This document shows positions 10,291 to 24,095 of a stretch of DNA of 64,000 nt, piece after piece. Within the stretch, counting starts at the first letter, position 1. Each line of letters opens with the position of its first letter. Below the pieces are notes generated by a model that worked only from the letters and a program-made list of their open reading frames with translations, had not been told where the DNA came from and made no database searches. Source of the stretch: Paraphysomonas bandaiensis (taxonomy: Eukaryota; Chrysophyceae); contig CBFFRP010000366.1 of the NCBI GenBank assembly GCA_965644295.1, positions 1 through 64,000 of the forward strand. Direction: 5' to 3'. A program made the translations under genes and the position numbers.

Positions 10291-13200
10291 TTAGTTGCCT
10301 TCACTCTCACAATGAGATTCAGGTGACAAAATGCGAGATGTATGGCCTAAAAAGGCATCATCTTCCCACTGTATTTCCCCCATAACGTCGCCAAAACCCT
10401 CCAGCCCTGTCTCATTTTTAGTTTCCACAGTAGCATCCTCTCCATTCAGTGAACAGCTATCAATCGACATGATTGCATCTTTACTGAGTACCCACGAATC
10501 AGAAACAGATCTCTGGTTCATAAATCCACCCAATGAATTACTCGATTCCTCTAATTCAATTTTATCTTCATTGTGATTAAACTCTCCAGATTTTGTTCCT
10601 CCCACACAGTGTGTTGAAATATCATCCTGCTTTCGGAATTCCTGGCATTCTCTCAAACTTCCAATATGTAGAATCTGTTCCAACCATTCCGACACAACCC
10701 GGTCACCGAAGAAGTCTGATTCATCTCCTACCGGGCCAGGCCACCGCAACCCATTCTGCACCATATAAATCGAATCAGGATCATATTCATCACTATCCTC
10801 CCACGACACATGTCCATCATGCACCGTTCCAGTATCTGATGGAGCTGACGAACTCACACTTAAGTGTGCATGTTCAGAACCGCCACCTAGAACTATTCCT
10901 ATAGATCCCGTGCGCTCATCTTCACAGGTTGAAAGAGACGAACATCTTCGTATACGTGTAGTAATCTCGTTTGACGGAGAATGGGATTCTCTTTGCACCG
11001 TACCGACATTACTCTTCCTCGGCTCGTTGTCAAAATCGCTCTCAGCTTCAGCAGGATGCACACTACGAGGTGATACAGACGGCGGGTCAACTGAAACACT
11101 CTCGCTGGACGGAAGCGCGCCTGCGAAATCCAATCTAGTTGATCCTCTTCCTGAAATCGTCATAAAATGAAGTATGACAGCGACTGTCACACATGGAACA
11201 AAGGCTAACACTGGATTCAGTCTGAAGAGTCGTACGTGTAAGACAACTATATAACCCAATCCAAATGTACTGACAATCTCCAGGGCCATGTCTTGAATCG
11301 GTTCAGGCAGCTCAATCATACTCGTAACCGCAAATAACAGCACTCTACTGAAGGCTTGGGTCAAAAACTGAAACCTCGTATCGTAATTACGCTGCATCGA
11401 TCGGGTCTTGGTCTTCACTGATTTCTTCGGCCACGGTGTGGAATATTGCTCTATTAGTCTACTCTCTGGAAGATTTGGATACAATGATGCCAATCTAACG
11501 GAGGGGTAAAGATACCTAGCAGCGTTGAATCCGTCATCAGAAACACTCAAAAGAGATCTGTAATTTTTCGAATTTTGTTTGAATGAAACTATATCATGTG
11601 TCACTTTCCTTTTAATCTTCATGACATCTTTCATTGTCATAAATGGAATGACAATATGTTGAATAATTACCATACCAGTACAAACAAGTGTTACATTAAA
11701 TATAAGCCATACAACAAAACTGTAAAACCAAGCCTTCTGCCGAGTTTCTGTTTGTCGCATTGCGAATAGGTATATATACAGCAACATCGCAGCCGCCACC
11801 ACAGAGAGAAAAACCCACGTGCAAACTTTCGCAAATAGCGTAGCCTTTCTCTTGGGGACATTATCTCGGCGATCTTTAGCATCCAATATCTGACCATTTG
11901 CACTGTCCATAAGGTCCTTGATGAATAGGTAAACTAACCTCTTGTTCTTATCTTCTCTGGTTATACTTGGATTGCCAAAATATAAAGCTTCGCGCTGTAC
12001 ACGCTTACGAACATTACTCAACTCTGAGAGGATCACCGCTTGCCCAGTGTTTTCGGAATGCTCAGTAAAACTGGCGAATAATTTCGTTAGTTTCAAAATC
12101 ATGCTGTCTTTGACATCAGCAGTAAGTTCTTCCCCCCAAACACCTACAAAACAAAAGCACTATCAGCACAATATACACCACATCACAAAAATACTTACAA
12201 TCGAACTCCTCCCGCTCAGAATCCGATAGTACACTTCGAAATCGTTTGATATCGTTCAAAAGGCGGGCATAATCTTCATGAAGAGTAGATTCATATACAT
12301 TACCCGAAATTTCAACCATAGGGGCACTATTATTATATGATGTGGAATTCTCAATATGTGCTGCGTCATGACTGTCTCCACGCTCCAGTGTGCTAATTCT
12401 CGACAATTGTCGTCTCCGCTGTGCTATGCCCTCTTGTCTTCTCTCAGCCGATAAAATGAACATAATTAAACTTTGCAATGATATCGCTATCGGTGTACTA
12501 ATAGCTGCTGCAAATAGTGCTACCATGAGCACACGCTCGAAATCGTTACTTATCGGTCGAATAGAGCAACTTTCTTCCGCAGCATCCCAGTAACACTTAC
12601 TCTCACTTCTAGACAACGATGACTTCTCTTTCAAGCACTCTTTCCTACTAGTGTAGGTTTCACACGAACCATCATCAGGATCAGCGATGTCATAAGTGAT
12701 GGCCTCAATGAAGAGCATCGTCAGAATGTTCATAAGAAGTGACATGATACGGATGGGACGTGCATATGTCGGTGAATAATGACATACCACACCGATCCAG
12801 CGGTGATATATCTGTACTTCATTCGACACTTTCTTCCAGAGTGGAACTCGTCTCAATACCATCGGAAGTGCATCTTCGATCATCTGAACATCTTTATTAC
12901 TGACAGAGTTTTGAACCTTTGCTTGTGCCAACTTTGCCCTGCCAAATTGCGGCTGTACAGTTACATTACTGCTGGACCGAAACACGCGTGCAATTATCGC
13001 ATCCGTTAAGGAAGTTGACTTTGTTATTAACTGTCGACCGCTTCTACTGCTGCTGGGAGTAACTCTATTACGTCGTGATAAAAGTGATGACATCTTGTAA
13101 ATTCCTTCACTTTCTATACTCTTCACATAATCCTTTTCAGATGCTTTATCACGATTGTCCAAATGATAGGCACCTATAACAGAGAGTATTCCAAAAAGAC

Positions 13201-16200
13201 CTATGAACCCAACCGTGAGTAGAACGCGAATACTTCCCACAACATCACGTCCACTTAAATCATCTGCACTTGTCCATGTATCTACAAACTCAATCAATAT
13301 AGAGCGACTCACTGAAGCAAAGTCAACAGACACCGCACTGTCGTCAGATGACTCTGACTCCTGCATTCGTCGCCTCTGCCTCTCCAATGGAAGCGTGCAT
13401 TCACATGTTGTATTGAAGCCAGTGTACTCTATCATCGTACATGATACATTATCGTCCCCAATAGCATCACACGTAACTGAGAAATCATGAACAGGGCATG
13501 AACGGGATACAGTTCCTGATGAAGACCCGTTACATGATAGAGTGATAATATCACCTGCCAGACATTTGTACTCTTGCGATATCGGTTCTCCTTTCTCACA
13601 ATCTAAATAGAGTGTGCCGATATCATTATCATCAGACACATGACTATCGGGGATACTCTTCACATTCTGTAGGACAACAGTCAGGTTGCAGGCATCAGAT
13701 GAAGAAGAATTACAGGGGGAGTTGTCAAAGCGAAGACCAAAAGGAACACTTAAAGAATACGTATCATTACTGAAGTGAGACACTAATGATTCAACAACAG
13801 CAACTTTAAACGCAGTTTGATACGCACTCTGAGGTATCACTGCAGTCTGAGAGCTCGAGCCTACCAAATCTTCAAGAATAGTTCGAGGTGAAGTGACAGT
13901 AGAATTGTCCCGTCCATCAAGAGATAAACATGTAAAGCGAAACAAATTACTCACTACATCAATTGAGTTCTGTCCTTCAACCATATCCAGCAATATGAAG
14001 TCGTAATAGGCTTGATATAACACGAAGGATGTTCTCCCGGCAGATGGGTCGGCATCAAGAACTAAGTCTAAAACAGTGCTCACTGCAGTGATGTCTTCAT
14101 AAGACAAGCCAAGGTCGATGGCATCTGCAATGAACTCCACTGTCATGGATGCTATCAAATCTTTCGTTTTATCCTCAATACCGCTTGAATCGCTGCATAT
14201 AGAGGCCAAACCTTCTATCCAAGAGACAAGAGTATCTGCTGAAGGGTCTTCCAGAAGCGAGACACTACGAATCGCTTCCGCAAGCTGATGCCGTGTTTGC
14301 AAAGTCTGATTAAATTCATCTACGCTATACTCACACGACTGACCAGTGAAGCCATCGTAACAAGCGCAGATAGCTTTGCAGTGAACACTCAGCACATTGC
14401 AAGTGGTGTACGTGACATTGACATCGTATACAGATACATATTGGCAATACCCAGAATACGAACACTCTCCAGGACAGGCCTTAGGCATGATAACACATAT
14501 ATTGGAATCGCACATTTCCCACTGCGTGACGTCACAGTCACTGTTTCGGGTGCATGACGTCGGAATCGACGAACCCATTGAAAGGCGTCTTCTCTTGTCA
14601 TCGCTCAAGTGTAAACAGTACGTATTCGCATGTCCACTTTCTCCAGCATATCCTTCCAAACACTCTCCACATGTACTCGCAGTTGTCGTGCAGTCGAACC
14701 TATTCAGACTTGTACAATTAGGGGCGGAAGAGCAATTCACACTGTTTAGAATTGAGGTTGTGGTTGCAATTGCCTTTTTCATCTCATCAGCATAGCCATT
14801 CGAGTTCGCAAGAGCATCTGCAAGGTAGTTCCGTTTGTCCTCTGCAGAGAGCTCCTGCCTCTTTACCTCCACAGACCGATAGGAAGCAATCTTGGCATCA
14901 AGAATGTCAAAAACTTGTAATCTTGTTCTAAGCATGAAATCCGCAGAATCTTTCCCTGCCGGCAAGTCGGTAGACACGTAAGAGAGCTCCAACCGCGACC
15001 GGTGAACAAGATACGCTCCAGATGAGCCTTGATAAGCGAATTCGTAAGATAACGGAATATCAGAATCTTCCCACTTTGAAGCCAAAAATGTAAAATCCGT
15101 GTCAAGCATGGTGCCTGTGGGTGGCGAAACAGAGTAGCTACCCGGATATGGAGGAGAATTAGTCGATATCGTAATGCCAGCAGTCGCAGCGTACCCTGTA
15201 TCTAGGCTGCACGCAAGTTGGAAGCTAAATTTCGACTCCTGGGGTAGATTGTTAGGTGGTAGCACCAGACTCAAGGTATACACTTCCCGAGATGACGCTG
15301 GAGGTGCTATCGCTTTTGTCACTTCGGACAGTGAAACCGATTGCAGGTGTATTGACGGATCATCAACAGACCAAGTTGCTGTACCACCAGCGGCAACTTC
15401 CACGGTGGCAAGTAGTTTGAATTTCTGAGAGGGATTGATTCGAGTCCCGCTTGACGATGAAAGGGTCACTAATGGAGCCAGAGATGGAAGAACAGTGACT
15501 ACAACTGTTGTGGTAGAAGATCGAAAATCTTTTGTGTGAAAAACCTTCACAGTCAGCTGATGAACGCTATTGATCATCGTATCACTGGCATTCTGAGGAA
15601 CAGATAATGACACCTGTGAAGGTGAAATAGCTGACATAACCAAGTCGCTGACAGCTTTGTATGACGGATAGGTTTGTGCACAGGTAAAGGCAAACGACAA
15701 TTCCGCACCAATGCCTGTGGCTTCGTTATTATCTTCGTCGTAGCTTCCAGACGCATCAACATATGCTGAGCTATCCGTTCGAACACCCCTACTAGATGAT
15801 CCAGACACCTTCGCAACAACCAACCCTTTGACCACTGTCACTGACACCGAAGCGGAGGAATACTTCAACGAATTTGTGTGCTGAGCTGTCAGGGTTACAG
15901 TATATACAGTCCCAACTTCCAGAGTGTAAGGCAACAACTTGAACGTCCGCGGGTCACTCGCTAGAGATACTAAGCTGAGAGGGGCCCCTTGTGCAAATAT
16001 TTTCCACGAATATAGTATATTCGCAGTGCTGGTCGCCCCACCACATACGGAGGTGTAAGCTTGACCAGTGACTGATAGCGGAGAATATCTGTACTGCAAC
16101 CTCAGCTTCTTAGAATTCAAAGATACTACAGGAACATTCTCAGATGAAGAAACAACAAAAGGGTGCGTTGACCTCCCACAACCACCGATAAAATTACACA

Positions 16201-19200
16201 TAACTACAGAAATACTGTATGCAACTCCTGGATACAGTAAGTCCCGTGGCACTATCAGGACGCCTGATGCTTCGTAATTGGTGTTCAAATAAGCAGTAAC
16301 CAAGGAAACATTCTCATGAGTTCCATAAACATTAAATGATACATTCACAAAGGGGCGCCCCCCTGATCCCTTGGATCCAGAAATATCTATAGGTAGTGAG
16401 TCACATGGTCCAATCTGAGAAGGTGATATAATCGATAGAGCGGGAACAATAGGCGTTTGCGGAGCATGTACTCTGATAGAGGCCAATGACCTAAATTGCC
16501 AAGTACTGCAAGCAGGACCGTTGTTCAGGACTTTACATTTAGCTCGAATCTTATTCGCTCGCAGTGTAATTACATCAGACACACCAACTACTCCACTCGC
16601 CCCAGGAAATATCGACACTCTGGAATCATCGACCCATAGACATCTCGTATCCTTCTGAATACCGGGAAACGAAAACACATCCATGCAGTTGAAATTATTG
16701 GTATATCCTGCACGATTGGTGGGTGCATCAAACAGCACTAGAATCTTAGTTCCATCTTTAAGAAAGGTCGCAGATTTCAATACTGGAACCGCAGGTTCCG
16801 CATCAACAGCAAGCACAGTGATAAAACTTGAGGGAATATAGGAAATGACATAATCACTTGCTGATAATCCTGACATTGTAAATGCCAAGGCGTACACACC
16901 AGCGTTCTGGCGAATATACGCCACATACTCAACAGACGACGAAGTGAAAGCCACAGACGATGGGACAAACGGATATACTGTTGAGTTTTGAAAGGCAGCC
17001 AGTGATACATTTAAATCATTAGGTATTACATCACCAGCATCGAGCTTCAATGCAACAGCCATGTCTTCTCCACTCGAGTACGAGGTCGCAATCAATTCAA
17101 CACTTAAAATTCGACAGCATGCCGTTTTTGCCGCTGATTTGGTCCCACGCATTAAATCAAAATCCATTGGAGTGTCTAATGCAGAGTATGTAGCGCAGTA
17201 CACATCATAATCTGAAGACGCAATTAAACCGTCAATGATAAATGGCACAGTCGTTGATGTAATCGATATCAAGTCGTTGTGAAGAAGAAGAGTACTAACA
17301 GTAGATGGAACAAATGAATCCGACGTTAGATACGCTGCGCAAACGAGAGACCCTTCCGGTACATCGACAGCTACTGTGGCTGTAATCGAGTTAGTTGTGC
17401 TGGATACAGTTACGCTCAATATATCCGATGCCACTGATAACTCGGTAAAAGCTATGTGCAATATGTTTAATATCGTAGGATAAAGGGGTTTCTCAACCTC
17501 ATCACATGGACTATCGTATATGATCGCAGATGGGGTAACAGTTGATGGCGTGCATGGAGAGCTAGTACAGTTCGCACACAGGAATGCAGAAGTCATGCTC
17601 CCACAACGACCTACCATCCACCTCGTATCATGACATTTGAACGACATGGAAGAAGACACGGTTGCCTTGGATACTGACAGAAGTGTGGCCACAATATCAG
17701 CAGCAGTTGCGCTATCGTTACAAGTCACAGTCACTGATTCGAGGTCAGCTGAGTAGTCTACTGTCGATATCATACTGAGAGAAGAAGCTGCATAGGTAAT
17801 CAATGTTGTCACAATATCGTCATTGACGAAGACATCCCATTCGTCACATGTACCGTACCCACGTTCACCTTTGACTACTAAGCTCGCAAAAGTACTTCTC
17901 GCTCCAAGGTCAATGCCATTGATATATGTATCATATTTATCTTTCCACAGCGTCATGAATGATATGGACGGAGACAGAGAAGGTACAAACGTAGGACTCA
18001 TGGAGAGTGTTGGTGGCAAAGTTGGATAGTGAGTAACTGTAGGAACTGGCGCGTATGTCGGTCGGCAAGTTGGAGATGACGTCGGTACCCTAGTAGGAAT
18101 ACTAGTAGGTGAAAATGTGGGAAACCTTGTAGGTGATATTGTAGGTTTAGATGATGGCACTGAGGTGGGATACGAGCTGGGATCATAAGTGGGAATGTAC
18201 GTGGGGTGCCCAGTCGGCTCCCCACTTGGCTGCCAACTCGGAACTACTGTTGGCATAGCAGATGGTATTCTCGAAGGTTGACTACTAGGCGAGGCACTTG
18301 GGAAAGATGAAGGCTGCCCAGAAGGAACAGTTGAAGGCAAGGTTGTTGGTAAACCAGATGGTCTACAACTTGGTTGACCTGTAGGCAATCCTGTAGGCTG
18401 ACCAGAAGGTTCGCCAGTGGGTTGGCCAGTTGGTTCCCCTGACGGCTGAGCACTAGGTTGGCTGGAAGGTTCGCCCGTCGGTTGTCCTGTAGGTTCCGCT
18501 GAAGGCAGGCCGGACGGTTCAACTGTGGGTTGCCCTGTAGGCTCCCCTGAAGGTTGGCTGGAAGGTACACCTGTGGGTTGACATGATGGCTGTTCTGTAG
18601 GTTCACTCGATGGCTGTCCAGTAGGATAACCAGATGGCCCACCTGTGGGTTGACATGATGGCTCACCTGTTGGTTCACCAGATGGTTTTCCTGTCGGCAG
18701 ATATGACGGCAGTTCAGAAGGGATCCCAGATGGCTGTCCTGTTGGTGGACACGATGGCTGTCCAGTAGGGATACCAGATGGCCCACCTGTGGGTTGACAT
18801 GATGGCTGCCCTGTTGGTTCACCAGATGGTTGTCCTGTCGGCAGATATGACGGCAGTCCAGAAGGGATCCCAGATGGCTCACCTGTTGGTTCACCAGATG
18901 GTTGTCCTGTTGGTGAACACGATGGCTGTCCAGTAGGATAACCAGATGGCCCACCTGTGGGTTGACATGATGGCTCACCTGTTGGTTCACCAGATGGTTT
19001 TCCTGTCGGCAGATATGACGGCAGTTCAGAAGGGATCCCAGATGGCTGTCCTGTTGGTGGACACGATGGCTGTCCAGTAGGGATACCAGATGGCCCACCT
19101 GTGGGTTGACATGATGGCTGCCCTGTTGGTTCACCAGATGGTTGTCCTGTCGGCAGATATGACGGCAGTCCAGAAGGGATCCCAGATGGCTCACCTGTTG

Positions 19201-22200
19201 GTTCACCAGATGGTTGTCCTGTTGGTGAACACGATGGCTGTCCAGTAGGGATACCAGATGGCCCACCTGTGGGTTGACATGATGGTTGGCCTGTTGGTTC
19301 ACCAGATGGCTGTCCTGTTGGTGGACACGATGGCTGTCCAGTAGGGATCCCAGATGGCTGACCTGTTGGTTCACCAGATGGTTGTCCTGTCGGCAGATAT
19401 GACGGCAGTTCAGAAGGGATCCCAGATGGCTGTCCTGTTGGTGAACACGATGGCTGTCCAGTAGGGATACCAGATGGCCCACCTGTGGGTTGACATGATG
19501 GCTGCCCTGTTGGTTCACCAGATGGTTGTCCTGTCGGCAGATATGACGGCAGTCCAGAAGGGATCCCAGATGGCTGTTCTGTTGGTTCACCAGATGGTTG
19601 TCCAGTAGGGATACCAGATGGCCCACCTGTGGGTTGACATGATGGCTCACCTGTTGGTTCACCAGATGGTTGTCCTGTCGGCAGATATGACGGCAGTTCA
19701 GAAGGGATCCCAGATGGCTGTCCTGTTGGTTCACCAGATGGTTGTCCTGTCGGCAGATATGACGGCAATCCAGTAGGGATCCCAGATGGCTGTTCTGTTG
19801 GTGGACACGATGGCTGTCCAGTAGGGATACCAGATGGCCCACCTGTGGGTTGACATGATGGTTGGCCTGTTGGTTCACCAGATGGTTGTCCTGTCGGCAG
19901 ATATGACGGCAGTCCAGAAGGGATACCAGATGGCTGTCCTGTTGGTGAACACGATGGCTGTCCAGTAGGGATCCCAGATGGCTCACCTGTTGGTTCACCA
20001 GATGGTTGTCCTGTCGGCAGATATGACGGCAGTCCAGTAGGGATCCCAGATGGCTGTCCTGTTGGTGGACACGATGGCTGTCCAGTTGGGATCTCAGATG
20101 GCCCACCTGTGGGTTGACATGATGGCTGCCCTGTTGGTGAACTCGATGGCTGTCCAGTAGGGATACCAGATGGCTGCCCTGTTGGTTCACCAGATGGTTG
20201 TCCTGTCGGCAGATATGACGGCAGTCCAGAAGGGATACCAGATGGCTGTCCTGTTGGTGAACACGATGGCTGTCCAGTAGGGATCCCAGATGGCTCACCT
20301 GTTGGTTCACCAGATGGTTGTCCTGTCGGCAGATATGACGGCAGTCCAGTAGGGATCCCAGATGGCTGTCCTGTTGGTGGACACGATGGCTGTCCAGTTG
20401 GGATCTCAGATGGCCCACCTGTGGGTTGACATGATGGCTGCCCTGTTGGTGAACTCGATGGCTGTCCAGTAGGGATACCAGATGGCTGCCCTGTTGGTTC
20501 ACCGGATGGTTGTCCTGTCGGCAGATATGACGGCAGTCCAGAAGGGATCCCAGATGGCTGTTCTGTTGGTGGACACGATGGCTGTCCAGTAGGGATACCA
20601 GATGGCCCACCTGTGGGTTGACATGATGGCTGCCCTGTTGGTTCACCAGATGGTTGTCCTGTCGGCAGATATGACGGCAGTCCAGAAGGGATACCAGATG
20701 GCTCACCTGTTGGTTCACCAGATGGTTGTCCTGTCGGCAGATATGACGGCAGTCCAGAAGGGATCCCAGATGGCTGTTCTGTTGGTGGACACGATGGCTG
20801 TCCAGTAGGGATACCAGATGGCTGTTCTGTTGGTGGACACGATGGCTGTCCAGTAGGGATCCCAGATGGCTCACCTGTTGGTTCACCAGATGGTTGTCCT
20901 GTCGGCAGATATGACGGCAGTCCAGAAGGGATACCAGATGGCTGTCCTGTTGGTGAACACGATGGCTGTCCAGTAGGGATCCCGGATGGCTGCCCTGTTG
21001 GTTCACCAGATGGTTGTCCTGTCGGCAGATATGACGGCAGTCCAGAAGGGATCCCAGATGGCTGTTCTGTTGGTGGACACGATGGCTGTCCAGTTGGGAT
21101 CTCAGATGGCCCACCTGTGGGTTGACATGACGGTAGTCCTGAAGGGAAAGGAGTCGGTGCAGGTGTCGGTCTCAAGCATTCATGGTAACTGGATTGTGTG
21201 AGGAAGAATGTTGTTAATTTCGTCTTTGAACATAGTTCGGAAGGGTAGACACCTGTGAACATATTGTTATCACCCATTAGAAGTTGTAATTTGGTTAGAC
21301 TGGAAAAAGAGTTGGGGAGAGAACCCGTAAAGGAATTGTATTGCAAATAGAGATTAACAAGAAAAGACATCTGACCCAATGATGAGGGGAGAGAACCCGT
21401 TAAGGAATTGTCATATAGGCCGAGATAACCAAGAGAAGTCATCTGACCTAGTGATGAAGGGAGAGTACCGATGAGAGAGTTGGAACCAATATTCAAATAT
21501 GTCAATGCAGTCATATTACCGATAAATGAGGGGAGAGGACCCGTTAAGGAATTGCTATGTAGATCGAGATAACCAAGAAAAGACATCTGACCCAATGATG
21601 AGGGGAGAGAACCCGTTAAGGAATTATCATATAGATTGAGATAACTAAGAGATGTCATCTGACCTAGTGATGAAGGGAGAGTACCGATGAGAGAGTTGGA
21701 ACTAATATTCAAATATGTCAACGCAGTCATATCACCGAATGATGAGGGGAGAGATCCTGATATCCCATAACTAGATAAGCTCACGCTGGTTATGTCTGAT
21801 CCTGTACAAGTGACTCCAATGAAACTGCACTTATTCCCCACATTCGCACAGGTCCATTCAGACCGTTTGGAGGTAACATCAGTAGCCTCAATGAAATCAC
21901 ACAGCACTGCCTCTTCCAGGCTAATTGTCGGTTCATCAGATGGTTGTCCTGAAGGAAAAGGAGTCGGTGCAGATGTCGGTCTCAAGCATTCATGGTAACT
22001 GCTTTGTGTGAGGTAGAATTCTGATAATATAGTCATTGTGCATAGCTCGGAAGGGTAGACACCTGTGAACATATTGCCATCACCCCCTAGGACTTGTAAT
22101 TCGGTTAGACTGGAAAAAGAGTCGGGGAGAGGACCCACTAAGGAGTTGTCATTTAGAATGAGAGCAGTAAGAGAAATCATCTGACCAAATGATGAGGGAA

Positions 22201-23092
22201 GAGGACCCGTTAAGGAATTGCTATGTAGATCGAGATAACCAAGAGAAGTCATCTGACCCAATGATGAGGGGAGAGAACCCGTTAAGGAATTGTCATATAG
22301 ACAGAGACCATGAAGAGTAGTCATCTGACCCAATGATGAGGGGAGAGTACCGATGAGAGAGTTGGAACTAATATTCAAATATGTCAACGCAGTCATATTA
22401 CCGAAAGATGAGGGGAGAGGACCCGTTAAGGAATTGCTATGTAGATCGAGATAACCAAGAGAAGTCATCTGACCCAATGATGAGGGGAGAGAACCCGCTA
22501 AGGAATTGTCATATAGACAGAGACCATGAAGAGTAGTCATCTGACCCAATGATGAGGGGAGAGGACCCGTTAAGGAATTGCTATGTAGATCGAGATAACC
22601 AAGAGAAGTCATCTGACCAAATGATGAGGGGAGAGGACCCGTTAAGGAATTATCATATAGATTGAGATAACCAAGAGAAGTCATCTGACCCAATGATGAG
22701 GGGAGAGGACCCGTTAAGGAATTGTCATATAGATTGAGATAACCAAGAGTAGTCATCTGACCCAATGATGAGGGAAGGGTACCGATGAGAGAGTTGGAAC
22801 CAATATTCAAATATGTCAATGCAGTCATATAACTGATAGATGAGGGGAGAGATCCTGATATCCCATCATAATATAAGTTCACTCCGGTTATGTCCGATCC
22901 TGTACAGGTGACTCCACTGAAACTGCATTTATTCCCCACATTCGCACAGGTCCATTCAGACCGTTTGGAGGTAACATTAGTAGCCTCAATGAATTCACAC
23001 AGCGCTTCCTCTTGTGAGGCAACTGTGAGAGTTATCAATTGAAAAATAAGTAAACTGATCAACAGAAATATACAGCGAATGAAAAGATTCAT
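10291..23092 (-). CDS. Giant LRR / PTGQPS-repeat / REJ-GPS / polycystin-like membrane protein
   Basis: Two exons, 23092-12199 and 12143-10291, joined by a 55-base GTAAGT...TTGTAG intron, give about 4,248 residues. The join completes a Cys codon and keeps the frame. Residues 1-25 look like a signal peptide. Next come two related LRR modules, each opened by a Cys-rich cap with the shared motif WTCANVGNKCSF (about 28-380 and 395-635). Residues 640-1700 are mostly a Pro/Ser/Thr/Gly repeat (PTGQPSGEPTGQPSGIP type), then a Thr/Pro/Ser stalk. REJ-like sequence (CDSLPIDISGSKGSGGRP) lies around 2215-2790. EGF-like Cys clusters follow (ACPGECSYSGYCQ, ICACYDGFTGQSCEYS, about 2870-2925). A Cys-rich GPS-like element (FNTTCECTLPLERQ) precedes the first TM near 3290. 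About six more hydrophobic segments lie downstream, including the DPDDGSC...YTSRKEC loop. A receptor or polycystin-1-like surface protein is inferred; ligand and cleavage are unknown. Confidence 0.88.
18360..21170 (-). repeat. Coding tandem repeat (PTGQPS-type) array
   Basis: Units of 12, 18 or more bases encode alternating P-T-G-Q/E-P-S blocks, with larger modules such as IPSGLPSYLPTGQPSGEPTG repeated many times. All unit lengths are multiples of three, so the other frame of the same strand also stays open (a 956-residue shadow at 18244-21114). Neighbouring modules are almost identical in DNA, showing recent homogenisation or expansion. Confidence 0.95.
21180..23010 (-). repeat. Duplicated LRR-module coding region
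   Basis: Two LRR modules, about 22020-23010 and 21180-21910 on the plus axis, share their caps, the NSLTGPLPSSLGQMTSLGYL-like repeats and the ending SSYHECLRPT.APTPFPSG. The DNA of single LRR units is nearly identical, so the repeats were copied recently or are kept alike by conversion. Confidence 0.85.
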
Positions 23093-23331
23093 ATGTATAC
23101 AAACATATACACAAACATATATACGAGAGAATAGAATGAAATATATGAGAGGTTATTGTGTGGATTATCATTACAATTGCTCGGGATAGGGTAGCCCAGC
23201 ACCCCAAAGCATGGAGTAGATGTACCAAGGGGATGATGTGATACTAGTATATTTCTATCATCACAGTAGCACAGTAGGCCCCCCCAATATACCATATGAT
23301 TACAGCACTGTATGTCTTACAGAGTACACGT

Positions 23332-23864
23332 ATGTATGTATGTATGTAGGTATGTAGGTATGTATGTAGGTATGTAGGTAGGTAGGTAGGTATGTATTTA
23401 TGTATGTATGTATGTATGTATGTATGTATGTATGTATGTATGTATGTATGTATGTATGTATGTATGTATGTATGTATGTATGTATGTATGTATGTATGTA
23501 TGTATGTATGTATGTATGTATGTATGTATGTATGTATGTATGTATGTATGTATGTATGTATGTATGTATGTATGTATGTATGTATGTATGTATGTATGTA
23601 TGTATGTATGTATGTATGTATGTATGTATGTATGTATGTATGTATGTATGTATGTATGTATGTATGTATGTATGTATGTATGTATGTATGTATGTATGTA
23701 TGTATGTATGTATGTATGTATGTATGTATGTATGTATGTATGTATGTATGTATGTATGTATGTATGTATGTATGTATGTATGTATGTATGTATGTATGTA
23801 TGTATGTATGTATGTATGTATGTATGTATGTATGTATGTATGTATTGTATGTATGTATGTACTC
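23332..23864. repeat. (TATG)n microsatellite, ~530 bases
   Basis: An imperfect start with TAGG variants is followed by an almost unbroken (TATG)n run of about 445 bases and a short imperfect end. It stays open in all frames, so the long YVCM and HTYI ORFs here are artefacts. Confidence 0.97.
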
Positions 23865-23883
23865 ATTGTGGTATACACTGGTT

Positions 23884-24095
23884 GACTACCTAAATTGCAC
23901 AAACACATAAATGCATAAAAAATAGGCTGCATAAACTCATGAATTTATGCAGATTTATGTTTTTTTAGGAGACCCCTCCGGACCCCTCGTACAAACTATC
24001 CTATATGCATAAACATATGCAGAAACTGGGTCTGAATAGATTTCTATAATCCCAGATTTTTTATGCATTTATGTATTTATGCAATTTAGGTAGTC
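23884..24095. mobile_element. MITE-like palindromic element, 212 bases
   Basis: Both ends are inverted: GACTACCTAAATTGCACAAA...at the left and ...TTTATGCAATTTAGGTAGTC at the right, with about 40-base arms. Two further TGCATAAA/TTTATGCA pairs lie inside. It has no coding capacity. No clear target duplication is seen. Confidence 0.75.

Noticed and set aside
12116-12198. Stop of the giant ORF at 12116 as the true end of the protein
   Set aside because: The last residues come from reading into a 55-base intron with good GTAAGT and TTGTAG signals. Splicing continues in frame to 10291 and adds further transmembrane segments expected for the family.
18244-21114. 956-residue minus-strand ORF rich in HLVNQQ and CRHICRQ
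   Set aside because: Same strand, shifted frame of the PTGQPS repeat. It is open only because repeat units are multiples of three; the frame with signal peptide, LRRs and downstream domains is the real one.
23300-23932. Long ORFs of YVCM or HTYI repeats on both strands
   Set aside because: Products of the TATG microsatellite, which is open in every frame. The same holds at 37 kb and 63.6 kb.
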